64,000 nt of DNA from Erysipelotrichaceae bacterium. Lineage in GTDB: Bacteria > Bacillota_I > Bacilli_A > Erysipelotrichales > Erysipelotrichaceae. Every line of letters starts with the position of its first letter. The first letter of the stretch is position 1. Location: assembly GCA_016280635.1 (NCBI GenBank), contig JAEEHC010000084.1:1-64000 (forward strand), in the 5' to 3' direction. Below are positions 49,263-58,940 of the stretch, one piece after another. The position numbers and the translations under genes were made by a program. A model generated the notes under the pieces. That model saw nothing but the letters and a program-made list of their open reading frames with translations. It had not been told where the DNA came from and searched no databases.

Positions 49263-49907
49263 ATGAGTACCAAGGAAAGAACGCAATGCGATGAAAATGG
49301 CAACATTACCAGAATGGAACGCTATGATGGTCAGGGCCAGTTGCTGTATGTCCATGTCAGTGAGTGGCAGGACGGCCGAATCATTCGCAAGAGCAGTTAT
49401 GACGCTGCCGGCAATCTGACAGCATCTTATGAGTATATTTATGATGAACGGGGGAATAATACCGAGGGAACCTGGTTCTTTTCCAACCGCGGGGTTCTGA
49501 TGAAAGCCGAATTCGTCTACGATGACCAGGGCCGGCAGATTGAGATAACCCATTTTGGCACTGGCAACATTGCAACCAACAAGACCTTCCAGAGTTTTGA
49601 CGATCAGGGAAAGCTGACGGTTTCTGAGTATTACGGAGCCTGGCCGGACAGCGCCCCGGTCTATACTTATTACCATTATGACGAGACCGGTTTTCCGGTA
49701 AGACAGCAGACTGAAGATGACTCCCATAACATCCTGCACTATGAACTGTTTACGGCCAACCGCTTCGGCAAGGTCGCTGAATATACCAGTTATGATGGAC
49801 AGGATAAGCCGGTCTATACCATTCGCTATCTTTACGATGAGGAAGGAAAAAAGACTGGGGAAGAAAGATACGATGGTCAAGGCAAACTGGTACAGACCGG
49901 TAGCTGA
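49263..49907 (+). CDS. hypothetical protein with degenerate YD/RHS-like repeats
   Basis: Repeating YDxxGxxx units (YDGQGQLL, YDAAGNLT, YDERGNNT, YDDQGRQI, YDEEGKKT, YDGQGKLV); no signal peptide; GGGAGG RBS. Confidence 0.7.
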   Translation: MSTKERTQCDENGNITRMERYDGQGQLLYVHVSEWQDGRIIRKSSYDAAGNLTASYEYIYDERGNNTEGTWFFSNRGVLMKAEFVYDDQGRQIEITHFGTGNIATNKTFQSFDDQGKLTVSEYYGAWPDSAPVYTYYHYDETGFPVRQQTEDDSHNILHYELFTANRFGKVAEYTSYDGQDKPVYTIRYLYDEEGKKTGEERYDGQGKLVQTGS

Positions 49908-49980
49908 TTTCCTTCAATACGAAAAAAGAAGAACTGCTCTGAATTCTTCTGCTTTTCCGGTTTTTGTTTTTTATGCCTTT

Positions 49981-50385
49981 TTACGGCTGTGAATCATCAA
50001 GGGGATGATCAGCAGAGTCTTTTCCTAGGAATTCCTCCGCACTGATTTCCCGGCTGTTATCAACGGTCTTACCGCTGAAGGCGTTATGGTAGTAGTCGTC
50101 GGCATAGTAGTGGTTTTCCATCGGCTCCTTGCGGGCCTTGAGGAAGACAATGCCGAACATGGTGACAAACATTCCGATGAAGGAAAGCGCAAGGCTGATG
50201 ATTGAAGGGGCCAGGATGGCTTTGATTTGGAAAAAAGATGCCGTCAGAGTAGCGAGCACGCTTACCGTAAACCATAGGCCGACCGCCTTGATGATCAGGT
50301 CTTCCTGCTTAGTTGCCTGCCAGCTGCCGCTGGCCTGCAGGTGCCGGCCCTTCCGTATTTCCATTAGGGGTTTTGTCCACTTCAT
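49981..50385 (-). CDS. hypothetical membrane protein
   Basis: Two hydrophobic segments; upstream GGAGGG RBS on the minus strand. Confidence 0.55.
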   Translation of the reverse strand: MKWTKPLMEIRKGRHLQASGSWQATKQEDLIIKAVGLWFTVSVLATLTASFFQIKAILAPSIISLALSFIGMFVTMFGIVFLKARKEPMENHYYADDYYHNAFSGKTVDNSREISAEEFLGKDSADHPLDDSQP

Positions 50386-50414
50386 GTTCTGCCCTCCTTT
50401 ATTGCCTGTAAATC

Positions 50415-50439
50415 AAAACACGGGGCTGTCCCGTGTTTT
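50415..50439 (-). terminator. intrinsic terminator downstream of murA
   Basis: AAAACACGGG (50415-50424) / CCCGTGTTTT (50430-50439), abutting the murA stop. Confidence 0.75.
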
Positions 50440-51719
50440 CAGTCGATGTGTTCTCTCCAGATGTCAGCGCCTAGGTTGCGGAGCTTGCTGACAATGTCCT
50501 GATAGCCGCGGTCGATGTGCTTGATCTCATGAATGGTAGTCATGCCATCAGCCATCAGCCCGGCAACGACCAGAGCGGCGCCGCAGCGCAGATCAGTAGC
50601 CGTAACATCGCAGCCATGGAGATGGCTGATGCCGGTGATCTCAGCCTGAGGCTGTTCGATCTTGACCTTGGCCCCCATCTTCTCCAGCTGTTCACAGGCC
50701 TTGAAGCGTTCCGGGTAAATGGTCTCCAGAATGGTGGAAGTACCTTCCGCCTTGGTCATCAGCGCGGAAAGCGGCGACTGCAGGTCAGTCGCGAAACCCG
50801 GATAGGGCATGGTCGTGATGTCAACGGCGTTCAGGGCCGGGGAGGAGTAGACGTCTACCCTGTCCAGGGAAGGAACGATGTTGACGCCCATTTCCTTGAG
50901 CTTGGAGATCAGGGAATCCAGGTGATAGGGAATGACGTTTTCGATGCAGACATGGTTGGCCATGGCCGCGGAAAGGATGATGTAAGTGCCGGCCTCAATG
51001 CGGTCGGGGATGATCTCGTGGAAACAGCCGCCCAGCCTGTCGACGCCGTCAATGACGACCCGGCTGGTACCGCCGCCGCGGATGACCGCGCCCATGCGGT
51101 TGAGCAGGTTGATGCAGTCGATGATCTCCGGTTCGCGGGCCGCGTTTTCAATGATCGTCCGGCCCTTAGCGTAAACGGCAGCCATGATGATGTTGATGGT
51201 GGCGCCTACGGAGGCGAAGTCAAGATAGATCCTGGTGCCGACCAGTTCTTCGGCTTCAATGGTAATGATGATGTCATTGGGAATAGTCTCGTTGTCGTAG
51301 GTGATGTGAGCGCCCAGAGCCTCAAAGCCCTTCAGATGCAGGTTGATGGGGCGGGGGCCCAGATCACAGCCGCCCGGCATGCGCATGACGACCTTTCTGT
51401 ATTTGCCTAACAAAGCACCCATGAAATAGTAGGAGGCTCTGAGTTTTCGGACAGCTTCCAGATCAAGAACGCGGTTTTCCATGTTGGTGGGGTCAATCAG
51501 CAGTTCATTGTCGCCGATCTCCTGAACGTCAACATTCATGAAGCGCATGATCTCCTTCAGGGAGTTGACATCGGAAATGTCGGGTATGCCGGCGATTCTG
51601 ACCGGCTGATAAGCCATGACGGAGGCAGGTAAAAGGGCGACGGTGGCGTTCTTGGCACCGGATACCTTAATCGTTCCATCAAGCAGTTTCCCGCCGTTTA
51701 TCCTAATTACTTCTTCCAT
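50439..51719 (-). CDS. murA: UDP-N-acetylglucosamine 1-carboxyvinyltransferase
   Basis: INGGKLLDGTIKVSGAKNATVALLPA, MPGGCDLGPRPINLHLKGFEALGA, YPGFATDLQSP. Confidence 0.93.
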   Translation of the reverse strand: MEEVIRINGGKLLDGTIKVSGAKNATVALLPASVMAYQPVRIAGIPDISDVNSLKEIMRFMNVDVQEIGDNELLIDPTNMENRVLDLEAVRKLRASYYFMGALLGKYRKVVMRMPGGCDLGPRPINLHLKGFEALGAHITYDNETIPNDIIITIEAEELVGTRIYLDFASVGATINIIMAAVYAKGRTIIENAAREPEIIDCINLLNRMGAVIRGGGTSRVVIDGVDRLGGCFHEIIPDRIEAGTYIILSAAMANHVCIENVIPYHLDSLISKLKEMGVNIVPSLDRVDVYSSPALNAVDITTMPYPGFATDLQSPLSALMTKAEGTSTILETIYPERFKACEQLEKMGAKVKIEQPQAEITGISHLHGCDVTATDLRCGAALVVAGLMADGMTTIHEIKHIDRGYQDIVSKLRNLGADIWREHID

Positions 51720-51847
51720 AATTCATCTCTCTTTTTCCAAGACAAGTATATCATAATTTATCAACGGACAGAATAGAGCACAGAATGTCAGGAAAACGAT
51801 GGCACGATGATATACAATGAACGTGTCAGAACAGTGAGGAAAAGAAA

Positions 51848-52744
51848 ATGGATTGGCTTACCTGCATACGCAAGGCTATCAATTACATGGAAGAACATCT
51901 GCGGGATGACATCAGTGGCCAGGATGTCGCTGAGCAGGTCTATCTTTCGCCATTCTTTCTTCAGAGAGGCTTTTCGCTGATGACCGGATACGGTATCGGT
52001 GAATACCTGCGCAACCGCCGGCTCTATCAGGCAGCGGTGGACCTGCAGAATACGGACGAAAAGATTGCAGAGATTGCCGGCCGCTATGGCTACGAAACGC
52101 CGGAGAGTTTTTCCCGGGCCTTCACCCGTTTCCATGGATGCAGCCCGTCGCAGGTACGTGAAGGAGCGCCCTTCCGGAGCTTTCTGCCGCTGACGCTGAA
52201 CATAACACTTTACGGAGGAAACAGAATGGATTACCGAATTACGCCGATGTTCCCTTTCCGGGTCATTGGCTTTGAAAGAGTATTTGACAATGAAACGGCA
52301 TATGAAGAGATCCCGAAATTCTGGGATGAGATCTGTGAAAAATATGCCAATAATGTCTATGCCGGAAACCAACCGGCCAACGCCTATGAAAAGGCGCTGG
52401 TCGACAACTGCATCGGTGAGTACGGCATCTGCATCGACGACATCGGTGAGGAAAGATTCCGCTATCTGATTGCCGGAAGATACGCCGGCGGCGAAGTGCC
52501 GGAAGGCATGACGCTTTATGAATTCCCCCGGGGAGAGTGGGCCGTGTTCGACTGCAGCGGTCCCCTGCCTGGAGCCCTGCAGAGCGTCAACACCCGGATC
52601 TTCAGAGAATGGCTTCCGGGCAATCCTGACTATGAACTGTGCGGTAATGCCAATGTGGAATGGTATGACACCGTACACGGAGAGAAGACCGATCCCGATT
52701 ATCACAGCGCCATCTGGATTCCGGTAAGGAAAAAAGAAGGATGA
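51848..52744 (+). CDS. AraC-family transcriptional regulator with GyrI-like effector domain
   Basis: HTH IAGRYGYETPESFSRAFTRFHGCSPSQVR; C-terminal SOUL/GyrI-like domain. Confidence 0.88.
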   Translation: MDWLTCIRKAINYMEEHLRDDISGQDVAEQVYLSPFFLQRGFSLMTGYGIGEYLRNRRLYQAAVDLQNTDEKIAEIAGRYGYETPESFSRAFTRFHGCSPSQVREGAPFRSFLPLTLNITLYGGNRMDYRITPMFPFRVIGFERVFDNETAYEEIPKFWDEICEKYANNVYAGNQPANAYEKALVDNCIGEYGICIDDIGEERFRYLIAGRYAGGEVPEGMTLYEFPRGEWAVFDCSGPLPGALQSVNTRIFREWLPGNPDYELCGNANVEWYDTVHGEKTDPDYHSAIWIPVRKKEG

Positions 52745-52755
52745 TCATGTGAGTG

Positions 52756-52780
52756 ACAGAGCAAAAAGCTCTGTTTTCTT
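52756..52780 (+). terminator. intrinsic terminator
   Basis: ACAGAGC-aaaaa-GCTCTGT then TTTCTT. Confidence 0.8.
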
Positions 52781-52846
52781 ATACCCGGGCAGGACTTTTT
52801 GGCTGGTGGAAAGGTATAATTAACATATGAAGTGAGGATAACGACA

Positions 52847-53848
52847 ATGGAAAAGATCAGAAAGATTCTCGGAGGACTTCTGGCCGGTGCCGTCGGTGAT
52901 GCCATGGGTGCGCCGACCGAGACCAGGTCAACTCAGCAGATTATTGATAAATTCGGAGGGCTGGTAACTTCCTTCCTTACTCCGCCGGAGGATGTCTTTG
53001 CCCACGGCTTTCCGGCTGGTAGCGTTACTGATGACTTTTCTCTGGCCTATTATACCGCTCAGGCCATCATTGACGCGCATGGCGTCATTGATGATGACAT
53101 GGCAGCAGCAGCGCTGCTGAAATGGGCAGACACCCCTTACTATGTGATGGCCGGGCCGACGACCCGGGCGGCGGTAGACCGGATCCGCGGGCTGGAAACG
53201 CCCAGGCCGGACTTCGTCATGGCTGTTGACAATTCCAAGGCCACTAACGGCAGCGCCATGAAGATCGCTCCGGTGGGATTGGCCAGTGGCGGCGATATTG
53301 ATAAGGCCATCAGAGATGCCATTACCATCTGCCGGCCTACCCACAATAATTCGACTTCACTTTCCGGCGGCTGCGCGGTAGCGGCAGCCATCAGCGCCGC
53401 ACTGGCGGCTGACGCCAGTCTGGATTCCATAATCGAAGCCGGACTGAGGGGAGCCCGGGAAGGAGAAAGACACGGGGTTCAGATGTCGACGCCTTCCGTA
53501 TATGAGAGGATCAAACTGGCGGTGGAAATCGGCAGGAAATACAAGGGAGATGACCGGCTGGTCATGAAGAAGATGACGGACATCATTGGCACCGGTCTGG
53601 CTGCGGCCGAAGCGGTACCCAGCGCCTTCGGTTTCCTGGCCGGCAGTGACGGAGACACCATGAAGGCCATCATCATGGGCGTAAACGCCGGTAATGATAC
53701 CGATACCGTCGCAACCATTGTCGGCGCCATTGCTGGAACTTACCAAGGTTACTACGATGAGGAGATGCTGAAGAAGATCGATGAAGTAAACGGCTTCGAC
53801 CTGAAGAAAACAACGGAAAGGCTGCTGGAGGTGAGCCGTGATGCATGA
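52847..53848 (+). CDS. ADP-ribosylglycohydrolase family protein
   Basis: GAVGDAMGAPTE, VTDDFSLAY, NGSAMKIAPVGL, VNAGNDTDTVATIVGAIAGTYQG. Confidence 0.9.
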   Translation: MEKIRKILGGLLAGAVGDAMGAPTETRSTQQIIDKFGGLVTSFLTPPEDVFAHGFPAGSVTDDFSLAYYTAQAIIDAHGVIDDDMAAAALLKWADTPYYVMAGPTTRAAVDRIRGLETPRPDFVMAVDNSKATNGSAMKIAPVGLASGGDIDKAIRDAITICRPTHNNSTSLSGGCAVAAAISAALAADASLDSIIEAGLRGAREGERHGVQMSTPSVYERIKLAVEIGRKYKGDDRLVMKKMTDIIGTGLAAAEAVPSAFGFLAGSDGDTMKAIIMGVNAGNDTDTVATIVGAIAGTYQGYYDEEMLKKIDEVNGFDLKKTTERLLEVSRDA

Positions 53849-54782
53849 CTATCTTCTGGCCATTGCCGGCAGTGACATTGATTATTTCTATCAGACTCAG
53901 GCCTTTCTGGGACCGGGCGATGCCTGCATAGCGACACCTTTGCAGACCCGGGTGGGCGGCTGCGTTCTCAATGTCAGCGCGGTAGCTTCAGCATCCGGGC
54001 TTAAGACAGCGGTGCTGGATTATCTGAAGGAAAACGATGAGTCTACCGACCTGCTGATCAATACTCTTAAGGAAAAGAACATCGATGTGAGCCATGTCAA
54101 ATACGGCGCTGAGGTGGTCAATGGCAGCTGTTTGATCATGCAGTGCGGAAATGAAAAGTGCATCTACGTCATCGATCCGCAAAGGCCTTTCTTTACCGTC
54201 GATGAGAAAACGCAGAAACTGCTTGATGAGGCGCAATACATCTATTCACTGGCCCGGATCCTGAAGACCTCCTTCAGTGATCTGAAACCGCTGAAGAAGG
54301 CCAGAGGCAAAGGAGCCAAACTGATCTTTGACGGCGGCTGTCAGTATCAGGAAGAATATGAAAAGGACATGATCATGAACCTGGCTGACGGGCTGTTTCT
54401 CAATGAGACCGCCTACGAAAGACTGTGTCAGGTTACCGGCTGCCAAGCTAAAGAAGAACTGTTGAAGAGAGGCTGTGAGTTTGTCTGCATAACCTCCGGA
54501 GCCAGAGGAGCCAGCTGTTATACCCAAAAGGGCGAACTGTTTCAGCCGGCCATGAAGGTCGAGGTAGTTGATTCGACCGGAGCCGGAGACAGCTTTGCCG
54601 GCTGCTTTCTGAGCTGTCTGCATCAGGGAATGGACCATGGAAAGGCGCTCTATTACGCTTCCGTTGCCGGGGCCTACTGCTGCAGTCGTCAGGGTGGCAT
54701 GGCTGGCAGCGTTGATCTAAAGACCCTGGAAAACTTTGCCAGAGAAAATGATTATGAAAACAATAACTGTTCAGACAGATAG
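53841..54782 (+). CDS. PfkB-family carbohydrate/nucleoside kinase
   Basis: GGCVLNVSAVASA; C-terminal DSTGAGDSFAGCFL; overlaps the upstream gene. Confidence 0.87.
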   Translation: MHDYLLAIAGSDIDYFYQTQAFLGPGDACIATPLQTRVGGCVLNVSAVASASGLKTAVLDYLKENDESTDLLINTLKEKNIDVSHVKYGAEVVNGSCLIMQCGNEKCIYVIDPQRPFFTVDEKTQKLLDEAQYIYSLARILKTSFSDLKPLKKARGKGAKLIFDGGCQYQEEYEKDMIMNLADGLFLNETAYERLCQVTGCQAKEELLKRGCEFVCITSGARGASCYTQKGELFQPAMKVEVVDSTGAGDSFAGCFLSCLHQGMDHGKALYYASVAGAYCCSRQGGMAGSVDLKTLENFARENDYENNNCSDR

Positions 54783-54855
54783 GAAGGGCAACGGCATGTA
54801 TCTGGACCCGGAAGAACATCTCTGTGACTGGTAGCAGGTAAAAAGCAAGGAAATC

Positions 54856-54882
54856 AGAGAGGCAGCAGCCTCTCTTTCTTAG
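54856..54882 (+). terminator. intrinsic terminator
   Basis: AGAGAGGC-agca-GCCTCTCT then TTCTT. Confidence 0.75.
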
Positions 54883-54925
54883 AAGATCTTAATGGTAAAA
54901 AACAGGGAAAGATTTTCGTAATTAA

Positions 54926-54944
54926 TATAGTCAAAATGACTATA
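54926..54944. promoter_or_regulatory. perfect 19-bp inverted repeat, putative NrtR operator
   Basis: TATAGTCA-AAA-TGACTATA immediately upstream of the NUDIX regulator-like gene and overlapping the likely promoter (TATAAT at 54951). Confidence 0.7.
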
Positions 54945-54978
54945 ATATTGTATAATGCTGGTGGAGGAGGAAAGAGAA

Positions 54979-55818
54979 ATGGAATTCCTCAATGAAAAAG
55001 GACAGACAGAACAGCAGTTTCTGGCTGAATACGATGACAGCATGTACCGCAAGGCCAACAATACGGTGGACATGCTGCTGTTCACCATCAAGGACGGTAC
55101 CCTTCAGCTTCTGCTGATAAAGAGGCGCAATCACCCCTGGATCAACCGCTGGGCGCTGCCGGGGGGCTTCGTCAACTATGATGAAGACCTGGATACCGCC
55201 GTACTCAGGGAACTGAGGGAAGAGACCAATGTCAGCGACACCGCCTACTTCCGTCAGCTCTACACCCTGGGCAAGGTCGACCGCGACCCCCGCAGCCGCA
55301 CCATTTCCACAGCTTATCTGTCGCTTAGTCCGCAGGAGAACCTGAAGGATGTCCGGGGCGGCGATGACGCCCGACAGGCAGCCTGGTTCCAGGTCGAAAA
55401 GAAGACCGTTGAGCAGGATGAAAGCCAGCGGATCTCCAAACTGACCCTGAAAGGGGAATGCGAGATCTGTTATGAAATCACCGAAAAGGTCAAGGCCAAT
55501 TACATCTGCCGCTCTTCCCGGCTGCTGAGCGAAGATGAACTGGCAGCCGATCACATCAAGCTGGTCAACATGGCCATCGACCAGCTCCGCAGCAATGCCA
55601 TCTCTTCCGGCCTGCTGTTCAACCTGCTGCCGGAGACCTTCACGCTCAAGGAAGTGCAGACCGCTTACGAAGCGGTCAGCGGGCTGAAGGTAGATACGCC
55701 GAATTTCCGGCGCGGCATCGTTTCCCGCCTGACAGCCACCGGTCAGTACCGGCAGGGGCGCAAGGCAGCGATGCTGTACCGGTTCAATCCGTTATACGAA
55801 AACATGGAGGGTAATTAA
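54979..55818 (+). CDS. nrtR: NUDIX-domain protein with C-terminal winged helix, NrtR-like NAD regulator
   Basis: Nudix box GFVNYDEDLDTAVLRELREETNV; C-terminal VSGLKVDTPNFRRGIVSRL; heads a pncA-pncB-nadE-nadD operon. Start ATG at 54979 after GGAGGAGG. Confidence 0.82.
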   Translation: MEFLNEKGQTEQQFLAEYDDSMYRKANNTVDMLLFTIKDGTLQLLLIKRRNHPWINRWALPGGFVNYDEDLDTAVLRELREETNVSDTAYFRQLYTLGKVDRDPRSRTISTAYLSLSPQENLKDVRGGDDARQAAWFQVEKKTVEQDESQRISKLTLKGECEICYEITEKVKANYICRSSRLLSEDELAADHIKLVNMAIDQLRSNAISSGLLFNLLPETFTLKEVQTAYEAVSGLKVDTPNFRRGIVSRLTATGQYRQGRKAAMLYRFNPLYENMEGN

Positions 55819-55819
55819 C

Positions 55820-56338
55820 ATGAAAAAGCTATTGGTTGTTGTCGATGTTCAGAAGGATTTCGTTGACGGTTCCCTGGGAACCCCGGAAGCCGTCGCCATC
55901 ATCGATAAGGTCGTTGAGACGATCTCTGATCCCCAGTATGACGATGTCGTCTTTACCAAGGACACCCACTTTGAGGATTATCTGCTGACCCAGGAAGGCC
56001 GCAACCTGCCGGTCGTCCACTGCGTCAAGGGTACCGAAGGCTGGCAGCTGGACAAGCGGGTCGAGGAAGCGGCCATGAGCAAGCTGGTTGAAGTCAGAGT
56101 CGTGGAGAAGAACGCCTTCGGCTCCAACAAGATCGCCGGCATCGCCTGCGGCTATGACGACGTGACGCTGATCGGGCTTTGCACCGACATCTGCGTCATC
56201 TCCAACGCCCTGCTGATCAAGGCGGCCAATCCGGAATTGCCGATCCATGTCATTGAAGCGGCTTGTGCCGGTGTTACCCCGGCAAAGCATGCCGCGGCCA
56301 TTGAAACGATGAGAAGCTGTCAGATCGACATCATCTGA
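55820..56338 (+). CDS. pncA: nicotinamidase (isochorismatase family)
   Basis: VVDVQKDFVDGSLGTPEA, FTKDTHFEDY, GLCTDICVISNAL. Confidence 0.88.
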   Translation: MKKLLVVVDVQKDFVDGSLGTPEAVAIIDKVVETISDPQYDDVVFTKDTHFEDYLLTQEGRNLPVVHCVKGTEGWQLDKRVEEAAMSKLVEVRVVEKNAFGSNKIAGIACGYDDVTLIGLCTDICVISNALLIKAANPELPIHVIEAACAGVTPAKHAAAIETMRSCQIDII

Positions 56339-56353
56339 GGCAAGGAGGGAACA

Positions 56354-57562
56354 ATGGAACAGATCATCAAGAGCCTGCTGGAAACCGACATGTACAAGTT
56401 TTCCATGGGGCAGGCCATTTATCACCAATACCCGGAATACATGACCACCTGGGATTTCAAATGCCGCAATAAGGATGTCCATTTCACCGAAGAAATGCGA
56501 CAGGAGATCGCCAGACAGATCAGACTCTACTGCGACCTGCGCTTCAGCGAGGATGAACTGAAGTATCTGGACAACATCAAGTGGATTAAGGGATCCTATG
56601 TAAACTTCCTGCGCTTATGGCATCCCAACTTCGCCGACTTTACCATTGACGATCAGGCGGAATGCGGCTTACGGATCGAGACCCGGGGCAGCTGGCTGAA
56701 CACCTCTATGTATGAGATCCCGACGCTGGCCATCGTCAATGAAGTCTATTTCCGGATGAACTATGACTATGATCAGCTTTACCGCCAGTTTGAAAGGAAA
56801 CTGGAGGAAAAGATCAGCTGGCTGAAAGAAGGCGCCTGTAACATCGGCTCCTTCTCCGAGTTCGGCTTGAGAAGAAGGCTGTCGGCTGAAGCCCAGGAGC
56901 TGGCCGTCAGGAGAATGAGCGAGGAGAAATACGCCGATTCGACTTTTGTCGGTACCTCGAATGTCTATCTGGCCCGCAAGTTCAATGTCACCCCGGTCGG
57001 CACTCAGGCTCATGAATGGATCATGTGCGTTGGCCAGGGCAATCATCAGCTCAACCCGTCCTATTCCAATCTCTTTGCCCTGACCAGCTGGGTCAAGGAA
57101 TACGGCGTTCTCAACGGCACCGCGCTGACCGATACCATTACGACCGACATGTTCCTCAGGGACTTTGACCTGACCTTTGCCACCCTGTTCTCCGGCGTCC
57201 GCCACGACAGCGCCGACCCGATCGAATGGGGCGAAAAGATCATCGAACACTATCAGAAACTGGGCATTGATCCCAAGACCAAGACCCTGCTGTTCAGCGA
57301 CAGCCTGAACTTCAAGAAGGCGGATGCCATCCGCGAGCACTTCAAGGGCCGGGCCAAGGTAGCCTTCGGCATCGGTACCTACATTGCCAACGACACCGAT
57401 GTTACCCCGCTGAACATCGTCATGAAGACGGTTCTGTGCAATGGGCAGGATGTCGCAAAGCTGTCTGATGTAGCCGGCAAGGGCATGTGCCGTAACCCGG
57501 AATATGTGGATTATCTGGAAAGAAGCATTAAATGGAGGAACGAACATGAGCAGAGAATTTGA
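56354..57562 (+). CDS. pncB: nicotinate phosphoribosyltransferase
   Basis: LETDMYKFSMGQAIYHQYP, EFGLRRRLSAEAQ, FSGVRHDSADPIEWGEK, FSDSLNFKKA. Confidence 0.93.
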   Translation: MEQIIKSLLETDMYKFSMGQAIYHQYPEYMTTWDFKCRNKDVHFTEEMRQEIARQIRLYCDLRFSEDELKYLDNIKWIKGSYVNFLRLWHPNFADFTIDDQAECGLRIETRGSWLNTSMYEIPTLAIVNEVYFRMNYDYDQLYRQFERKLEEKISWLKEGACNIGSFSEFGLRRRLSAEAQELAVRRMSEEKYADSTFVGTSNVYLARKFNVTPVGTQAHEWIMCVGQGNHQLNPSYSNLFALTSWVKEYGVLNGTALTDTITTDMFLRDFDLTFATLFSGVRHDSADPIEWGEKIIEHYQKLGIDPKTKTLLFSDSLNFKKADAIREHFKGRAKVAFGIGTYIANDTDVTPLNIVMKTVLCNGQDVAKLSDVAGKGMCRNPEYVDYLERSIKWRNEHEQRI

Positions 57563-58301
57563 CGTCAAGAAGCACACCGAAGGGATCATTGAATTCATCA
57601 GAAACTATTTCCGGGAAAACCAACTGCGCGGAGCCGTGCTGGGCATCAGCGGCGGCAAGGACAGCGGTGTTGTCGCCGGCCTGCTTTCCCTGGCCTTGGG
57701 CCCGGAAAATGTCGTCGGCATTACCATGCCCTGTCACTCCAACCCCACTGATAAGAGCGACGCTCATCTGGTAGCGGAAAAGTTCGGCTTTGAAATGCTG
57801 AACCTGGATCTGACCAGCACCTTTGACAGCTTCGTTGCCGAGGCCAGCAAGATCGCCGACTGCTCCAACCCGCTTTCCAATGCCAACATCAACCTCAAAC
57901 CCAGGCTGCGCATGGCGACCAACTACTACATCGCCGCACTGTTGAGCGAGGTCAGAGGCGGCACCTGGATCGTCGCCGGTACTTCCAACAAGTGCGAACT
58001 GTATGTCGGCTACTTCACCAAGGGCGGTGACAGCACCTACGACATCGGCATTCTCAATGACCTGACCGTCGAAGAAGTCATTGCGGTTGGCGCCTACATC
58101 GGCGTACCTGATCCGGTACTCTACAAGGCTCCCAATGACGGCCTTTCCGCCAAGACGGATGAAGACAAGCTGGGTGTGAAGTATTCCGAGATCGCCAAGG
58201 TCATCAACGGCCAGGAAGGAGAAGGCCAGGAACGCATCGAGCAGCTGCACCGCAACGCTCAGCACAAGTTCCATACGCCTTACTATAAGAAATGCGATTA
58301 G
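57546..58301 (+). CDS. nadE: NAD synthase (ammonia-dependent)
   Basis: LGISGGKDSGVVAGLL, GTSNKCELYVGYFTKGGDSTYDI. Start MSREF at 57546, overlapping pncB. Confidence 0.92.
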   Translation: MSREFDVKKHTEGIIEFIRNYFRENQLRGAVLGISGGKDSGVVAGLLSLALGPENVVGITMPCHSNPTDKSDAHLVAEKFGFEMLNLDLTSTFDSFVAEASKIADCSNPLSNANINLKPRLRMATNYYIAALLSEVRGGTWIVAGTSNKCELYVGYFTKGGDSTYDIGILNDLTVEEVIAVGAYIGVPDPVLYKAPNDGLSAKTDEDKLGVKYSEIAKVINGQEGEGQERIEQLHRNAQHKFHTPYYKKCD

Positions 58302-58831
58302 GAGTCTATTTCGGAAGTTTCAACCCCGTCCACCGCGGCCACATGCAGATCGTCTACCGGCTGCTGTCGGAGAATCTCGTCGACAAGGTCATCGTGGTAG
58401 CGACCATGGAATACTGGGGCAAGACGCAGCTGATGCCGCTGGAAAAGCGGCTGGCCATGCTGAAACTGTACGGTAACGAGAACATCATCATCGATGAGAC
58501 CCATAATCACGCGGAAAAGACCTATCAGCTTTTCCGTCAGCTTAAGGAAGAAAACCCGGAGGATGAACTGTTCTTCATCATCGGGGCAGACAGCCTGAAC
58601 CGCTTTGACCAATGGGTCAACTACGAAGAACTGCTGACCTATACCTTCATCGTCGTGGAGAGAGACGGCATTGACATTGAAGCGGCCATGAAGCGGCTGA
58701 AAAAGCGCGACTACCTGATCATGAGAAAGGTAAGGGATGTTTCCTCTACCTTCATCAGGGAACATCTGGACGGCGATCTGAGCAATCTGGTCGACCCGGG
58801 TGTTGCCGAGATACTCAGACAGCCTGATTAA
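58292..58831 (+). CDS. nadD: nicotinate-nucleotide adenylyltransferase
   Basis: GVYFGSFNPVHRGHM, IIGADSLNRFDQWVNYEEL, RKVRDVSSTFIRE. Confidence 0.9.
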   Translation: MRLGVYFGSFNPVHRGHMQIVYRLLSENLVDKVIVVATMEYWGKTQLMPLEKRLAMLKLYGNENIIIDETHNHAEKTYQLFRQLKEENPEDELFFIIGADSLNRFDQWVNYEELLTYTFIVVERDGIDIEAAMKRLKKRDYLIMRKVRDVSSTFIREHLDGDLSNLVDPGVAEILRQPD

Positions 58832-58847
58832 GAGATAAGAAATAAAG

Positions 58848-58891
58848 AAGTGAACCTGATGCCCTGAGGGGGCATAGTGTTCACTTTTTTC
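58848..58891 (+). terminator. intrinsic terminator of the NAD operon
   Basis: AAGTGAAC (58848-58855) / GTTCACTT (58879-58886) with inner GCCC/GGGC and T6. Confidence 0.88.
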
Positions 58892-58940
58892 TTGTTATAT
58901 AAGGGCTTTATTTAGTAAAATAGAATAGCGGAGGTGTCGT

